Positions 25,896 to 35,241 are shown, numbered from the stretch's first letter. The stretch: DNA of 64,000 bases from Cribrihabitans_A neustonicus (GCF_048820895.1 NZ_JBMERQ010000005.1:62001-126000), one strand, 5' to 3'. Translations and numbers: made by a program. The notes: generated by a model not told the origin, from the sequence alone.

Positions 25896-26855
25896 ATGAG
25901 CACCATCCAGGACCGCATCGTCCGCTACGGCGAGCTGAAACCCTGCAAGACCGCCTTCATCGACGCCCACACCCCGGGCTCCGACCAGAAGGAGAACTTC
26001 ACCATCATCGGCGGCGGCGTCAGCGAAAGCCCCGACCAGCACGTGCACATCACCGACAAGATCGGCTTCAACATCGGCGCCGCGGGCCAGCCGCCCAAGT
26101 GCCGCAACTCGCTGCACAGCCACACCACCGCCGAGGTGTTCTTTGTCGCCAAGGGCCGCTGGCGCTTCTTCTGGGGCCGCTACGGCACCGCGGGCGAATT
26201 CATCGCCGAGGAAGGCGATATCTTCAACATCCCCACCGGCATGTTCCGCGGCTTTGAAAACGTCGGCCAGGACTACGGCATGATCATGTCGATCCTCGGC
26301 GGCGACGACGCGGGCGGCGGCGTGACCTGGGCCCCGCAGGTGATCGAGGACGCCAGGGCGCACGGGCTGATGCTCGGCAACAACGGCGTGCTTTATGACA
26401 GCAAGAAAGGCGAAGAGCTGCCGCACAACGTGCAGCCGATGCCGGTGCTGAGCGAGGAAGAGCTGAAGGCCTACCCCGAGGTGCCGATTGAGAACGTGAT
26501 CGGCAAATACGTCGCCCGCTACTGGGACCTGATGGCGCTGGCGGCGAACAAGCCGGCCAAGGTCATCGGTGAAGACGCGCTGATCAAGGACAAGCCCGGC
26601 TTCGAGGTCGATTTCCTCACCCGCGGCTCGGCCGTGAGCGAACAGGCCGAGGCCGCAAAGCCGGTGGTTCTGATGCCTGCCAGCGGCCACTGGCGCATCA
26701 CCATCAACGACGTGGAGACCACTCTGTCGAACGGCGACACCGCGCTGGTGCTGCCCGGCGAGCGCTACAGCGCCGCGCCCTCGATGACCGGCACCGCAGG
26801 ACTCTACCGCATCACCGCCACCGACGACCCGGCCGGCGCCACCTGGAACGGCTGA
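25896..26855 (+). CDS. Bicupin-domain protein, possible dioxygenase or isomerase
   Basis: A 319-residue protein with two cupin barrels. The first has the metal motif around LHSHTTAEVFFVAKGRWRFFWG (H-x-H-x5-type) and an FNIPTGMFRGFEN second motif. The second (from about residue 235) retains GHWRITINDVE and ALVLPGERY but has lost most metal ligands. It could be an iron dioxygenase or a sugar-acid isomerase; sequence alone does not say. The preceding 156-bp gap holds only GC-rich repeats. Confidence 0.8.
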   Translation: MSTIQDRIVRYGELKPCKTAFIDAHTPGSDQKENFTIIGGGVSESPDQHVHITDKIGFNIGAAGQPPKCRNSLHSHTTAEVFFVAKGRWRFFWGRYGTAGEFIAEEGDIFNIPTGMFRGFENVGQDYGMIMSILGGDDAGGGVTWAPQVIEDARAHGLMLGNNGVLYDSKKGEELPHNVQPMPVLSEEELKAYPEVPIENVIGKYVARYWDLMALAANKPAKVIGEDALIKDKPGFEVDFLTRGSAVSEQAEAAKPVVLMPASGHWRITINDVETTLSNGDTALVLPGERYSAAPSMTGTAGLYRITATDDPAGATWNG

Positions 26856-26880
26856 CGGCAAGGCTGGCTGGCAGCAGGGA

Positions 26881-26959
26881 GCCGGCAAAAGGCGCATCGA
26901 GCCCCTTTTGCCGGCGCCCGCCCCTCCCCGGGGCGGGCCCGCCTGCCGCCCGCGGCAGG
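26881..26959 (+). repeat. Three back-to-back perfect hairpins before the MetE-like gene
   Basis: Arms GCCGGCAAAAGG/CCTTTTGCCGGC (26881-26892/26904-26915), GCCCGCCCC/GGGGCGGGC (26916-26924/26930-26938) and CCTGCCG/CGGCAGG (26942-26948/26953-26959) pair perfectly in RNA. No long T-run follows. They may slow polymerase, act as a Rho-dependent boundary or protect the upstream mRNA. Confidence 0.75.
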
Positions 26960-26994
26960 ACAAATACATGACCGGAAGAAAAAGGAACGCCGCC

Positions 26995-28119
26995 ATGACC
27001 AGGATTGCGACAACCCATGTGGGCTCGCTGCCGCGCACGCAGGAGGTGGTGGATTTCATCTTTGCCCGCGAGCGCGAGGAGCCCTTCGACCAGGACGGTT
27101 TTGACGCTTGCATGTCGGCGGCCGTCTCGGACACCGTGCACAGGCAGGTTCAGGCGGGGGTGGATATCGTGAGCGACGGGGAGACCTCGAAGATCTCCTA
27201 TGCCACTTACGTGAAGGATCGCTACACCGGGTTCTCCGGGGATTCCCCGCGCAATGCACCGGCCGATCTCAAGATGTTCCCGGGCTTCCTGAAACGCCTC
27301 GCCGAGGGCGGCGGCACGCCGCAATACGCCCGCCCCATGTGCACCGGGGAGGTGCGTTCCAAGGGCCAGGGCGAGCTGGAGAAGGACATCGCCAACCTGA
27401 AGGCGGCGGTGGCCGTGCATGGCGCGCAGCGCGGTTTCATGAATGCCGCCTCGCCCGGCGTCATCTCGCTGTTCCTGCAGAACCACTACTACAAGACCCG
27501 CGAGGCCTATCTCGCCGCGCTGGCCGATGCGATGAAGGCGGAATACGAGACCATCGCGGCCTCGGGGCTTGATCTGCAGCTCGACTGCCCCGACCTCGCG
27601 CTGTCGCGGCACATGCTGTTCAGCGACCTGACGGACGAGGAGTTCGTGAAGATCGCAAACCTGCATGTCGAGGCGCTGAACCATGCGCTGCAGGACGTGC
27701 CCGCCGAAAAGGTGCGCGTCCACATCTGCTGGGGCAACTACGAGGGCCCGCATTGCTGCGACATCGGCATGGACAAGGTGTTCTCCACCCTGATGGCCAC
27801 CAAGTCGCGCTACGTGCTGTTCGAGACCTCCAATCCGCGCCACGCCCACGAATGGACCGTGTTCCGCGACCGCAAGGCTGAGATCCCGGAGGACAAGGTG
27901 CTGGTGCCCGGCGTCGTCGACACCACCACCAACTTCGTCGAGCACCCGGAGCTGGTGGCGCAGCGGATCGCAAGGTTCACTGATATCGTCGGCGCTGAAC
28001 GGGTGATCGCGGGCAGCGACTGCGGCTTTGGCACCTTTGCAGGCTTCGGCGCGGTCGATCCCGACATCGCCTATGCCAAGCTCGCGGCGCTCTCCGAGGG
28101 GGCGGCGCTGGTCCGATGA
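26995..28119 (+). CDS. MetE-like (cobalamin-independent methionine synthase C-terminal) zinc enzyme
   Basis: A 374-residue single-barrel protein. It starts with THVGSLPR and carries the MetE zinc-ligand pattern in order: H243-x-C245 (VHICWGN), E277 (LFETSN) and C343 (SDCGFGT). It lacks the N-terminal barrel of true MetE, so de novo methionine synthesis is unlikely. Relatives include methyl-group transferases and epoxyalkane:coenzyme M transferase, which add a thiolate to an activated carbon. ATG 26995 has AAAGGAA upstream. It overlaps the next gene by 4 nt. In this island a demethylation or thiol-dependent step is possible but inferred. Confidence 0.85.
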   Translation: MTRIATTHVGSLPRTQEVVDFIFAREREEPFDQDGFDACMSAAVSDTVHRQVQAGVDIVSDGETSKISYATYVKDRYTGFSGDSPRNAPADLKMFPGFLKRLAEGGGTPQYARPMCTGEVRSKGQGELEKDIANLKAAVAVHGAQRGFMNAASPGVISLFLQNHYYKTREAYLAALADAMKAEYETIAASGLDLQLDCPDLALSRHMLFSDLTDEEFVKIANLHVEALNHALQDVPAEKVRVHICWGNYEGPHCCDIGMDKVFSTLMATKSRYVLFETSNPRHAHEWTVFRDRKAEIPEDKVLVPGVVDTTTNFVEHPELVAQRIARFTDIVGAERVIAGSDCGFGTFAGFGAVDPDIAYAKLAALSEGAALVR

Positions 28120-28811
28120 CGCCGCTGCTGCTCCTGCCCGGCATGATGTGCGACGCGCGGCTGTTTGCGCCGCAGATCGCGGCGCTGTCCGGAACCGTGC
28201 CGATCCTGACCGCGCCGATGGGCGGGCATGACAGGATGGCGGCACTGGCGGCGGAGGTTCTGTCCTATGCGCCGCCGCGCTTTGCCGTCGCCGGGCTTTC
28301 GATGGGCGGCATCCTCGCGATGGAGATCCTGCGCCAGGCGCCCGGGCGTATCGCGGGGCTGGCGCTGATGGACACCAACCCGCTGGCCGAGCTGGAGGAG
28401 GTCAAGGCCCGGCGCGCGCCGCAGATCGAGGCGGTGCGCCACGGCGGGCTGCGCCGGGTGATGGCGGAGGAGATGAAGCCGAACTACCTCGCGCCCGGCC
28501 CGGACCGGGCGGCAATCCTCGATATCTGCATGGAGATGGCCGTGGGCCTAGGGCCGGATGTTTTTGTGAACCAATCCAAGGCCTTGCGCAGCCGCAGTGA
28601 CCAGGCCGCCACGCTGCGCGCATACCGCGGCCCGGCACTGGTGCTCTGCGGGCGCGAGGACGCGCTCTGCCCGGTCGCCCGGCACGAGCTGATGCATGAG
28701 TTGATGCCGCAGAGCCGCCTGGAGATCATCGAGGAAGCGGGCCACCTGCCCACCCTGGAACAACCTGAACAAACCACGGCGGCGCTGATCCGCTGGCTGG
28801 AGACGCTATGA
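28116..28811 (+). CDS. Alpha/beta-fold hydrolase
   Basis: A 231-residue hydrolase with the nucleophile elbow GLSMGG (Ser near residue 67), a likely acidic residue in CGREDALCP (about 186) and catalytic His in EAGHLPTLEQPE. Length and spacing fit small esterases and carbon-carbon hydrolases. It sits between the MetE-like and RraA-like genes with 4-nt overlaps on both sides, so it acts in the same pathway. The substrate is unknown. Confidence 0.88.
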   Translation: MTPLLLLPGMMCDARLFAPQIAALSGTVPILTAPMGGHDRMAALAAEVLSYAPPRFAVAGLSMGGILAMEILRQAPGRIAGLALMDTNPLAELEEVKARRAPQIEAVRHGGLRRVMAEEMKPNYLAPGPDRAAILDICMEMAVGLGPDVFVNQSKALRSRSDQAATLRAYRGPALVLCGREDALCPVARHELMHELMPQSRLEIIEEAGHLPTLEQPEQTTAALIRWLETL

Positions 28812-29503
28812 AACAATCGCTTCTGGACCTGCTGAAACGGGTCGACACGCCCACCGTCTGCAACGCCATCGAGGTGGCCCAGGGCAAGCGCGGCTTTGAT
28901 GCCTTCACCCGCGGCACCATGCTGTGCTCCGACCCTGGTGCCGGCGCCATGGTCGGCTACGCCCGCACCGCGAAGATCGCCGCGGTGTCCCCGCCCGAGG
29001 AGCCGCCCGAAGTGATCCGCAAGCGCCGGATGGACTACTACCGCCACATGGCGAGCGGCAGCGGGCCCTCGGTCACCGTAGTCGAGGACCTGGACTTCCC
29101 GCATTGCATCGGCGCCTATTGGGGCGAGATCAACACCACCGTGCACAAGGGCTTCGGCATCAGCGGCGCGCTCACCAACGGGGTGATGCGCGACCTTGGC
29201 GACCTGCCGGAGGGCTTCCCGGTGGTGGCGGGCTCGGTCGGGCCGAGCCACGGCTTCGTGCATGTGCGCGAGGTCGGCACGCCGGTCGAGATCTTCGGGC
29301 TCACCATCCATGACGGCGACCTGGTGCATGCCGACCGCCACGGCGCGCTGGTGATCCCGCCGGAGGTGACCGGGAGCCTTGAGGCGGCAATCCTAAAGCT
29401 GCTCGAAACCGAAAAGCTGATCCTGGAGCCGGCCCGCCAGCCGCAGTTCGACTTCGCGGCCTTCGAGAAGGCCTGGCAGGCGTTCGAGGCGGCACGGACC
29501 TGA
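28808..29503 (+). CDS. RraA-like / HMG-aldolase family protein
   Basis: A 231-residue protein of the RraA fold. The G-x4-GxxRD-type motif is visible as GALTNGVMRDLG, followed by GLTIHDGDLVHADRHGALVIP. Enzymatic members are class II pyruvate aldolases or oxaloacetate decarboxylases using Mg2+; regulators of RNase E have the same fold. Length and catabolic context favour an aldolase/decarboxylase, ending the pathway in central metabolism. It is the last gene of the rightward run. Confidence 0.85.
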   Translation: MKQSLLDLLKRVDTPTVCNAIEVAQGKRGFDAFTRGTMLCSDPGAGAMVGYARTAKIAAVSPPEEPPEVIRKRRMDYYRHMASGSGPSVTVVEDLDFPHCIGAYWGEINTTVHKGFGISGALTNGVMRDLGDLPEGFPVVAGSVGPSHGFVHVREVGTPVEIFGLTIHDGDLVHADRHGALVIPPEVTGSLEAAILKLLETEKLILEPARQPQFDFAAFEKAWQAFEAART

Positions 29504-29766
29504 GCGGCAAGCGCGGCCTCCGCAGGAGGCAGAAACGGCATGGCCGCCGGCAGCACCCCGTTGACGGTTGAGCCTTGGGCGCGCCGGCCGCCGCATGTCT
29601 AGACCGGTCACGTTCAGTTCCGCACTGACCATAGCAGGACCGGCCTGGCGCTGGCGAAACCGCGCCCTGAGGAAGTTGCGGGCGCCTGGCTTGGGTCCAG
29701 CCGGACCGTGTCTGAGTTAGCGGACGCGCAGGGGCAGGTATACAGCTGCTACGGTCACATGGCGGA

Positions 29767-31824
29767 TTATCCGGGAACCCGGGCCTTGGCCGTTAATTGC
29801 GCCGCTTCCTCGATCTCGATCAGCACCTCGCCCGCCGCTGCCTGCTGGCCCGCCTTGGCGCGCACGCCAATGACCGTGCCGTCAAATGGCGCGGTGAGCT
29901 GGTGCTGCATCTTCATCGCCTCCAGAACCGCGAGGGTCCCTCCCTTCGCGATGGTCTGGCCCTCGCGCACCAGCACCTCCTGCACCAGGCCGGGCATCGG
30001 CGCGGTGATGCGGCCGCCGGCCGCGCCCGCGCCCTCCTGCGCGCCCGGCTGCTTGCGCTGGAAGCTCAGGCGGCGCGCGCCGATCGCAAGCTCCGCCCGC
30101 TCACCGTCAAGCCAGGCTGTACAGTTAATGGACGCGCCGCCGACCTTCGCGCGGACCCGGTCCCCATCCTTTGCAGTCAGCTCTACCGTGAGGCTGTCTC
30201 CTTCAAACCGCACCTCCCAGGCCGCTCCAATGCAACGCATCTCCAGGGCATGCTCGCTGCCCTCGTGGATCAGCACCGTCGTGGCGAACGGCAGCGGCGC
30301 GGAAGCCCACCCCAGCAGGCTGCGCGACAGATACCCGGCGGCCGCAAAGGCGCGGTCCTGGTCACGCTGGCCCAGCAAGGCAGCCGCCAGCGCCAGATCG
30401 GACGGGGACAGCGGGGCCTCCGCCCAGCCCTCCGGATAGGCCTGCTCCAGCAGCGCCGTTGTCGCCTCGCCTGCGGCAAAACCGGGCAGGGCCAATACAT
30501 CCGCGAGAAAAGCGCTGTTGGTCTTCACGCCAAGAAGCACCGTTTCCCGGACCGCCTGGAGCGTCCGCGCCCGCGCCACCTCGCGGGTATCGCCATGCGC
30601 GATGATTTTGGCCAGCATCGGGTCGTAGAACGGCGGCACTTCTTGCCCGGGCGCGATCCCCGCATCGACCCGGACGCCCGGCCCGCTGGCCGGCTGCCAC
30701 AACCCGATGCGTCCCGTGGCCGGCAGATATTCATTCGCCGGGTCTTCGGCATAGAGCCGGACCTCGATGGCGTGGCCGTCAAGCCGCAGATCCTCCTGCC
30801 TGAGCGGCAAAGGCGCGCCGCCCGCCACGGCAAGCTGCAGCGCCACAAGGTCCAGGCCCGTGATCATCTCCGTCACCGGGTGTTCCACCTGCAGGCGGGT
30901 GTTCATCTCAAGGAAATAAAAGGCACCGCTTGCCTCGAGCAGAAACTCCACGGTTCCGGCGCCTCGGTAATCGACTGCGCGGGCGGCATCGGCGGCGGCC
31001 TGCCCCATGCGGGCACGCAATTCCGGTGTCATCACCGGACAGGGTGCCTCTTCGACCACCTTCTGATGGCGCCGCTGCACCGAGCAATCGCGCTCGCCCA
31101 GGTGGACTACGTTGCCATGGGCATCGGCAAAGACCTGCACCTCCACATGGCGCGGCGCGGTGATGGCCTTCTCAATGATCAGCTCGCCGGAGCCGAAAGC
31201 GTTCTGCGCCTCCGAACGGGCCAGCGCAATGGCGCTGGCCAGCTGGCCGTCGCGCGTCACCAGGCGCATGCCGCGCCCGCCGCCGCCGGCCGCGGCCTTG
31301 ACCATCACCGGCAGGCCGATTTCCCGTGCCTTGGCGGTGAGCACGGATTCCGACTGCTCCGCGCCCTCGTATCCCGGAACGCAGGGCACGCCAGCCGCAA
31401 TCATAAGCCGCTTGGCCTCGGCTTTGTTGCCCATCGCCTCAATCGCGGCGGCCGAAGGGCCGATAAAGACCAGCCCGGCAGCCTCAACCGCGCGGGCAAA
31501 GGCGGGGTTCTCCGACAGGAAGCCGTAGCCCGGATGAATTGCCTCTGCGCCCGTGGCCCGCGCGGCCGCCAGTACGTTTTCCGCGCTGAGATAGCTTTCA
31601 GCCGCCGGGCCGGGGCCAATCGGCACCGCCTCGTCGGCCAGCGCTGCATGCGGCGCCCCGGCATCGGCCGTGGAGTAGACCGCGATTGTGCGCAGGCCCT
31701 GCGCCTTCGCGGTGCGGATGATGCGGCAGGCGATCTCGCCCCGGTTGGCAATCAGAACGGAGGCCAGGGATAAAGGCCTGCTTGCCGGAGCGGACAGGGG
31801 CGGATCTTGCGGCAGATCATTCAT
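29767..31824 (-). CDS. Acyl-CoA carboxylase biotin-carboxylase/BCCP subunit (geranyl- or methylcrotonyl-CoA type)
   Basis: A 685-residue alpha subunit: biotin carboxylase (IANRGEIACRII near residue 27, ATP-grasp loop KAAAGGGGRGM, then EMNTRLQVEHPVTE), a linker, and a C-terminal biotin carrier with EAMKM near residue 645. It carboxylates its own biotin with bicarbonate and ATP and passes CO2 to the beta subunit encoded just upstream. Because the operon begins with an AtuA-like gene, geranyl-CoA or a similar branched enoyl-CoA is a good guess (AtuF role); leucine-type methylcrotonyl-CoA is the alternative. Confidence 0.88.
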   Translation of the reverse strand: MNDLPQDPPLSAPASRPLSLASVLIANRGEIACRIIRTAKAQGLRTIAVYSTADAGAPHAALADEAVPIGPGPAAESYLSAENVLAAARATGAEAIHPGYGFLSENPAFARAVEAAGLVFIGPSAAAIEAMGNKAEAKRLMIAAGVPCVPGYEGAEQSESVLTAKAREIGLPVMVKAAAGGGGRGMRLVTRDGQLASAIALARSEAQNAFGSGELIIEKAITAPRHVEVQVFADAHGNVVHLGERDCSVQRRHQKVVEEAPCPVMTPELRARMGQAAADAARAVDYRGAGTVEFLLEASGAFYFLEMNTRLQVEHPVTEMITGLDLVALQLAVAGGAPLPLRQEDLRLDGHAIEVRLYAEDPANEYLPATGRIGLWQPASGPGVRVDAGIAPGQEVPPFYDPMLAKIIAHGDTREVARARTLQAVRETVLLGVKTNSAFLADVLALPGFAAGEATTALLEQAYPEGWAEAPLSPSDLALAAALLGQRDQDRAFAAAGYLSRSLLGWASAPLPFATTVLIHEGSEHALEMRCIGAAWEVRFEGDSLTVELTAKDGDRVRAKVGGASINCTAWLDGERAELAIGARRLSFQRKQPGAQEGAGAAGGRITAPMPGLVQEVLVREGQTIAKGGTLAVLEAMKMQHQLTAPFDGTVIGVRAKAGQQAAAGEVLIEIEEAAQLTAKARVPG

Positions 31825-31837
31825 CGCTTTGCCCTCG

Positions 31838-33457
31838 TCAGAACCGGCTGACGCCGTAGGAGTTGGGGTTCAGGCGGCGGGCCCGTGCTTCGCGGCAGGT
31901 TTCCAGGCAGAAGCCCAGTACTTTGCGGGTGTCGCGCGGGTCGATGATGCCGTGGTCTAGGCAGCGGCCCGAAGTGTAAAAGGCGCTGTGCTGCCGGTCG
32001 AAATGCGCCTTCAGCGCCGCGCTCTGTTTGGCCAGGCGCTGTTCGTCAATTTCTGCGCCCTGGCGCCTCGCGGCGGCGCGGGCGACCATGTTCATCGTGC
32101 CCGCCGCCTGTTCGCCGCCCATCACGCCGGTGACCGCATTGGGCCAGGCGAACAGGAAATCGGGCTCGTAGGGGAAACCGCTCATGCCGTAATTTCCGGC
32201 TCCGAAGCTGGCTCCGATATATAGCGTGATGCGGGGCACATCTACGTTGGTTACTGCCTGGATCATCTTCGAGCCGTGCTTAATCATGCCGGCCTGCTCA
32301 TACTCCGTCCCGACCATAAACCCGGTGGTATTGCTGAGGAAGACCAGCGGCGTGCCCGCCTGCCCGCAGAGCTGGATGAACTGTGCGGCCTTGCTGGCGC
32401 CCGCCGGGTCGATCGGGCCGTTGTTGCCGATCAGCCCCACCGGCATGCCGTGGAGATGCGCCTTTATGCAGACCGTCGCTGCCCCGTAGCCCGGCTTGAA
32501 GCCGCTGAGCCGGGAGCCGTCCACGATGCGCGCGGCGACCTCTTGCACGTCATAGGGCGTGCGGTAGTCCAGTGGCACCACCCCGGCGAGGTCCCCGGGC
32601 GGCAGGACCGGCTCGTCGAAGCCCGGGCGGTTGTCCGGCGGCAGGGAGCCGTTCCAGTCCAGATCGCGCATCACGCCGCGCGCCAGGCGGATCGCGTGGG
32701 CATCATCCTCGGCGAGGTATTCCACCAGGCCGGAAACGCTGGCGTGCATCTCCGCACCGCCCAGCTCGCGCTCGTCGGCCTGTTCGCCCGTGGCGGCGGC
32801 CACCAGCGCAGTGCCCGCCAGCGCCGCCAGCCCGTTCTTCTTCACTCCGATCACGTAGTCAGACATACCGGGCATATAGGCTCCGCCCGCGGTCGAAGGC
32901 CCGTGCAGCACTGCAATCGTCGGCAGGCCCGCGGCGCTCAGCCTCGCGAGGTTGCGGAACACCCGGCCGCCAAATGCCCACTGCTCCACCTTGTAGTCCA
33001 TCAGGTTGGCGCCTGCGCTCTCGACAAGGTGGATCACTGGCAGCTTCTGGCGCAGGGCCAGCTCCTGCGCGCTGAGGATCACGTCGGCGGTCATCGGCCC
33101 CAAGGCGCCCGCCTTGATGCCGCTGTCGTCCACCCAGATCAGGCAGCGCACGCCCTCGACGTAGCCGATGCCGATGATCGTGGAGGAGCCGGGCACAGAC
33201 GTTTCGGGATCGGACGTGTCCACCAGGTAGCCCGCCAGCGCGTGCAGCTGCAGGAAGGGCAGACCGGGGTCCAGAAGCCGCGCCAGGCGCTCGCGCGGGG
33301 TGAGCTGGCCGCGGCCGTGCATCCGCTCGCGGCGCTTTTCGGACAGGGCAACCGGGCGCGCCTCAAGCGCGCGCAGCTCGGAAATCTTCTCCAGCATCTC
33401 CTTTCGGTTCTTACCGAACACGGGGCTTTCAGGATCGATTTGACTGGCAAAGGCCAT
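31838..33457 (-). CDS. Acyl-CoA carboxylase carboxyltransferase beta subunit (AtuC/MccB-like)
   Basis: A 539-residue carboxyltransferase with two crotonase-fold halves. The oxyanion regions read GPSTAGGAYMPGMSD and GASFGAGNYGMSG. The start ATG overlaps the AtuA-like stop (ATGA), giving tight coupling. The sequence around RLSAAGLPTIAVLHG looks closer to geranyl-CoA carboxylases (AtuC) than to MccB, but the substrate-pocket residue that distinguishes them was not aligned here. It works with the biotin subunit encoded 13 nt downstream. Confidence 0.87.
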   Translation of the reverse strand: MAFASQIDPESPVFGKNRKEMLEKISELRALEARPVALSEKRRERMHGRGQLTPRERLARLLDPGLPFLQLHALAGYLVDTSDPETSVPGSSTIIGIGYVEGVRCLIWVDDSGIKAGALGPMTADVILSAQELALRQKLPVIHLVESAGANLMDYKVEQWAFGGRVFRNLARLSAAGLPTIAVLHGPSTAGGAYMPGMSDYVIGVKKNGLAALAGTALVAAATGEQADERELGGAEMHASVSGLVEYLAEDDAHAIRLARGVMRDLDWNGSLPPDNRPGFDEPVLPPGDLAGVVPLDYRTPYDVQEVAARIVDGSRLSGFKPGYGAATVCIKAHLHGMPVGLIGNNGPIDPAGASKAAQFIQLCGQAGTPLVFLSNTTGFMVGTEYEQAGMIKHGSKMIQAVTNVDVPRITLYIGASFGAGNYGMSGFPYEPDFLFAWPNAVTGVMGGEQAAGTMNMVARAAARRQGAEIDEQRLAKQSAALKAHFDRQHSAFYTSGRCLDHGIIDPRDTRKVLGFCLETCREARARRLNPNSYGVSRF

Positions 33458-35241
33458 CAGCCCGCCCTCCGACTTGGGTTGGAAACCAGACCCGCTGGAA
33501 CCGCCACCGGCAGGGACAGCAGGCGTTGGGCAAATCCCTTGCCCTGGCTGTCGTTGCGCAAGCTGGCAATGCCGCCGCCGTCCAGGGCATTGTGCATCAA
33601 GATATTCATCGCAGCGGTGCCCGGCAGGTAAAAACGCTGCACCGCCCCTTCGGCCAGCCCCTTGAAATGCGCCGCCACCGCGCCGGGCGTCAGCGCGGCC
33701 CAGATCCACGGGAGGTATACGGGCACGCGGGCCATCACGCCGACATTGGCAGCATCCCCCTTGTCCCCGGAGCGCGCGACGGCGAGATCCTCCAGCAGGA
33801 CGGTGACCATTTCTTTGCCTGTGGCATCGGCCACCGGCGGCTCCGGCGCCGGCGGGTGGCGGTCCGAAGCTGCGGCGGATTTTGCCTCAAACGGAACCGG
33901 CGCGCCATCGAGCGTGACCGTGACCTCCGGCAGGTCCGCGGGGACCAGGCTGGAATGCAGCGCCACCACCGGCGAGGGCTTGGGCCGCCCTGCCCCGGTG
34001 AAGAAATGCAGCCCCGGAGGGGTGGCCAGCGCCGCACCTATCAGCTCTTTCAGAAACAGCGCCACTGCGGCCGCATCCTGATGCTGGACGGCGGCGGTCA
34101 TCGCGACTTCCTCGTAATCCCCCTCCCCGGTCCGGCCGCCGAAGCATTCGATGCTCACCTTGTCAAAGCCCGGGGCGTTCAACGCTGAAAGCTTCGCCGC
34201 CACACGATCGAGCACCGCCTGCGCATAGGCCCCGCCCTTGGCGCGCGCGCCGCGGCCATTGAAGTTCAGCACCTGTCCTGCCCGGAATCCATCATGCCAG
34301 GTTGTCGAAACCTTCAGTTTGCCGCTGGGGGCCCGGCCACGGGCACCGGAGACCTCCACCCGGCCCGGCCCAACTTCGCGCAGGGTCACGCCGGAGAAAT
34401 CGCAGATCACGTCGGGCAGGAGGTAGGCCTGCGGATCGCCGATCTCATAAAGCAGCTGCTCGCCCACGGCTTCGCGCGTGACCAGCCCGCCGGTGCCCTC
34501 GGGCTTTTCGATAGTGAAAACGCCATCAGCGCGCATCTCCGCTACCGGATAGCCAATCGTGGCGAGACCCGGCACGAACTCCCAGTCGGTGAAATTGCCT
34601 CCGGTCGCCTGCGGTCCGCATTCCAGCAAGTGGCCGGCGAGCGAACCGGCGGCCATCAGGTCCAATTGGTCCGCCTGCCAGCCAAAGGCGTGCATGCAGG
34701 CCGCGAGCGTCAGCGCGCTGTCCGCGCAGCGGCCGGTGATCACGATACCTGCGCCCGCCTCCAGCGCCGCTGCCATCGGTCCGGCACCCAGATAGGCGTT
34801 GACCGACAGCACTTTGTCGCGCGGAGGATAGGCCGCGCCGCTGAACATATCCGGCGCTTCTGCCACCGTTTCAATCCGGCCGCGCAGGTCATCGCCCTCC
34901 ACCACCGCGACCTTCAGAGAAAGACCTTGCCTCTCGATCTCTGCCCGCAGCGCATCGGCGCAGGCCTGCGGGTTCATGCCGCCCGCGTTGCTGAGCACCC
35001 GGACACCGCGGTCCGCTATCGCGGCCAGGTTCGGCGCCATCGCATCGCGGACGAAATCCGCGGCATAGCCCGTCGCCGGATCCTTGGCCCGGGCCCGCGC
35101 CAGGATCGAAAGCGTGATCTCGGCCAGGTAGTCATAAACCAGCACATCCAGCGCCGGGTCCGTCAGAAGCTGCGTGGTCGCATGGGACGCCTCGCCCCAG
35201 AAGCCGCAAGCCCCCCCGATCCGCAGGGTGTTCCGCGTCAT
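33457..35241 (-). CDS. atuA: AtuA-like acyclic terpene utilization protein
   Basis: A 594-residue cytoplasmic protein of the AtuA family (DUF1446), with RIGGACGFWGEA at the start, ITGRCADSALTLA in the middle and ARSGDKGDAANVGV in the C-terminal domain. AtuA is needed for citronellol/geraniol catabolism in Pseudomonas, though its exact reaction is not settled. It heads the leftward operon with carboxylase genes. The start ATG 35241 has GGAGGA just upstream. Missing from the window are AtuB, D, E, G and H, so the cluster is reduced or split. Confidence 0.85.
   Translation of the reverse strand: MTRNTLRIGGACGFWGEASHATTQLLTDPALDVLVYDYLAEITLSILARARAKDPATGYAADFVRDAMAPNLAAIADRGVRVLSNAGGMNPQACADALRAEIERQGLSLKVAVVEGDDLRGRIETVAEAPDMFSGAAYPPRDKVLSVNAYLGAGPMAAALEAGAGIVITGRCADSALTLAACMHAFGWQADQLDLMAAGSLAGHLLECGPQATGGNFTDWEFVPGLATIGYPVAEMRADGVFTIEKPEGTGGLVTREAVGEQLLYEIGDPQAYLLPDVICDFSGVTLREVGPGRVEVSGARGRAPSGKLKVSTTWHDGFRAGQVLNFNGRGARAKGGAYAQAVLDRVAAKLSALNAPGFDKVSIECFGGRTGEGDYEEVAMTAAVQHQDAAAVALFLKELIGAALATPPGLHFFTGAGRPKPSPVVALHSSLVPADLPEVTVTLDGAPVPFEAKSAAASDRHPPAPEPPVADATGKEMVTVLLEDLAVARSGDKGDAANVGVMARVPVYLPWIWAALTPGAVAAHFKGLAEGAVQRFYLPGTAAMNILMHNALDGGGIASLRNDSQGKGFAQRLLSLPVAVPAGLVSNPSRRAG

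Noticed and set aside
29797..31773. 658-codon open frame opposite the biotin carboxylase gene
   Set aside because: It mirrors the biotin carboxylase/BCCP frame, which has intact active-site motifs.
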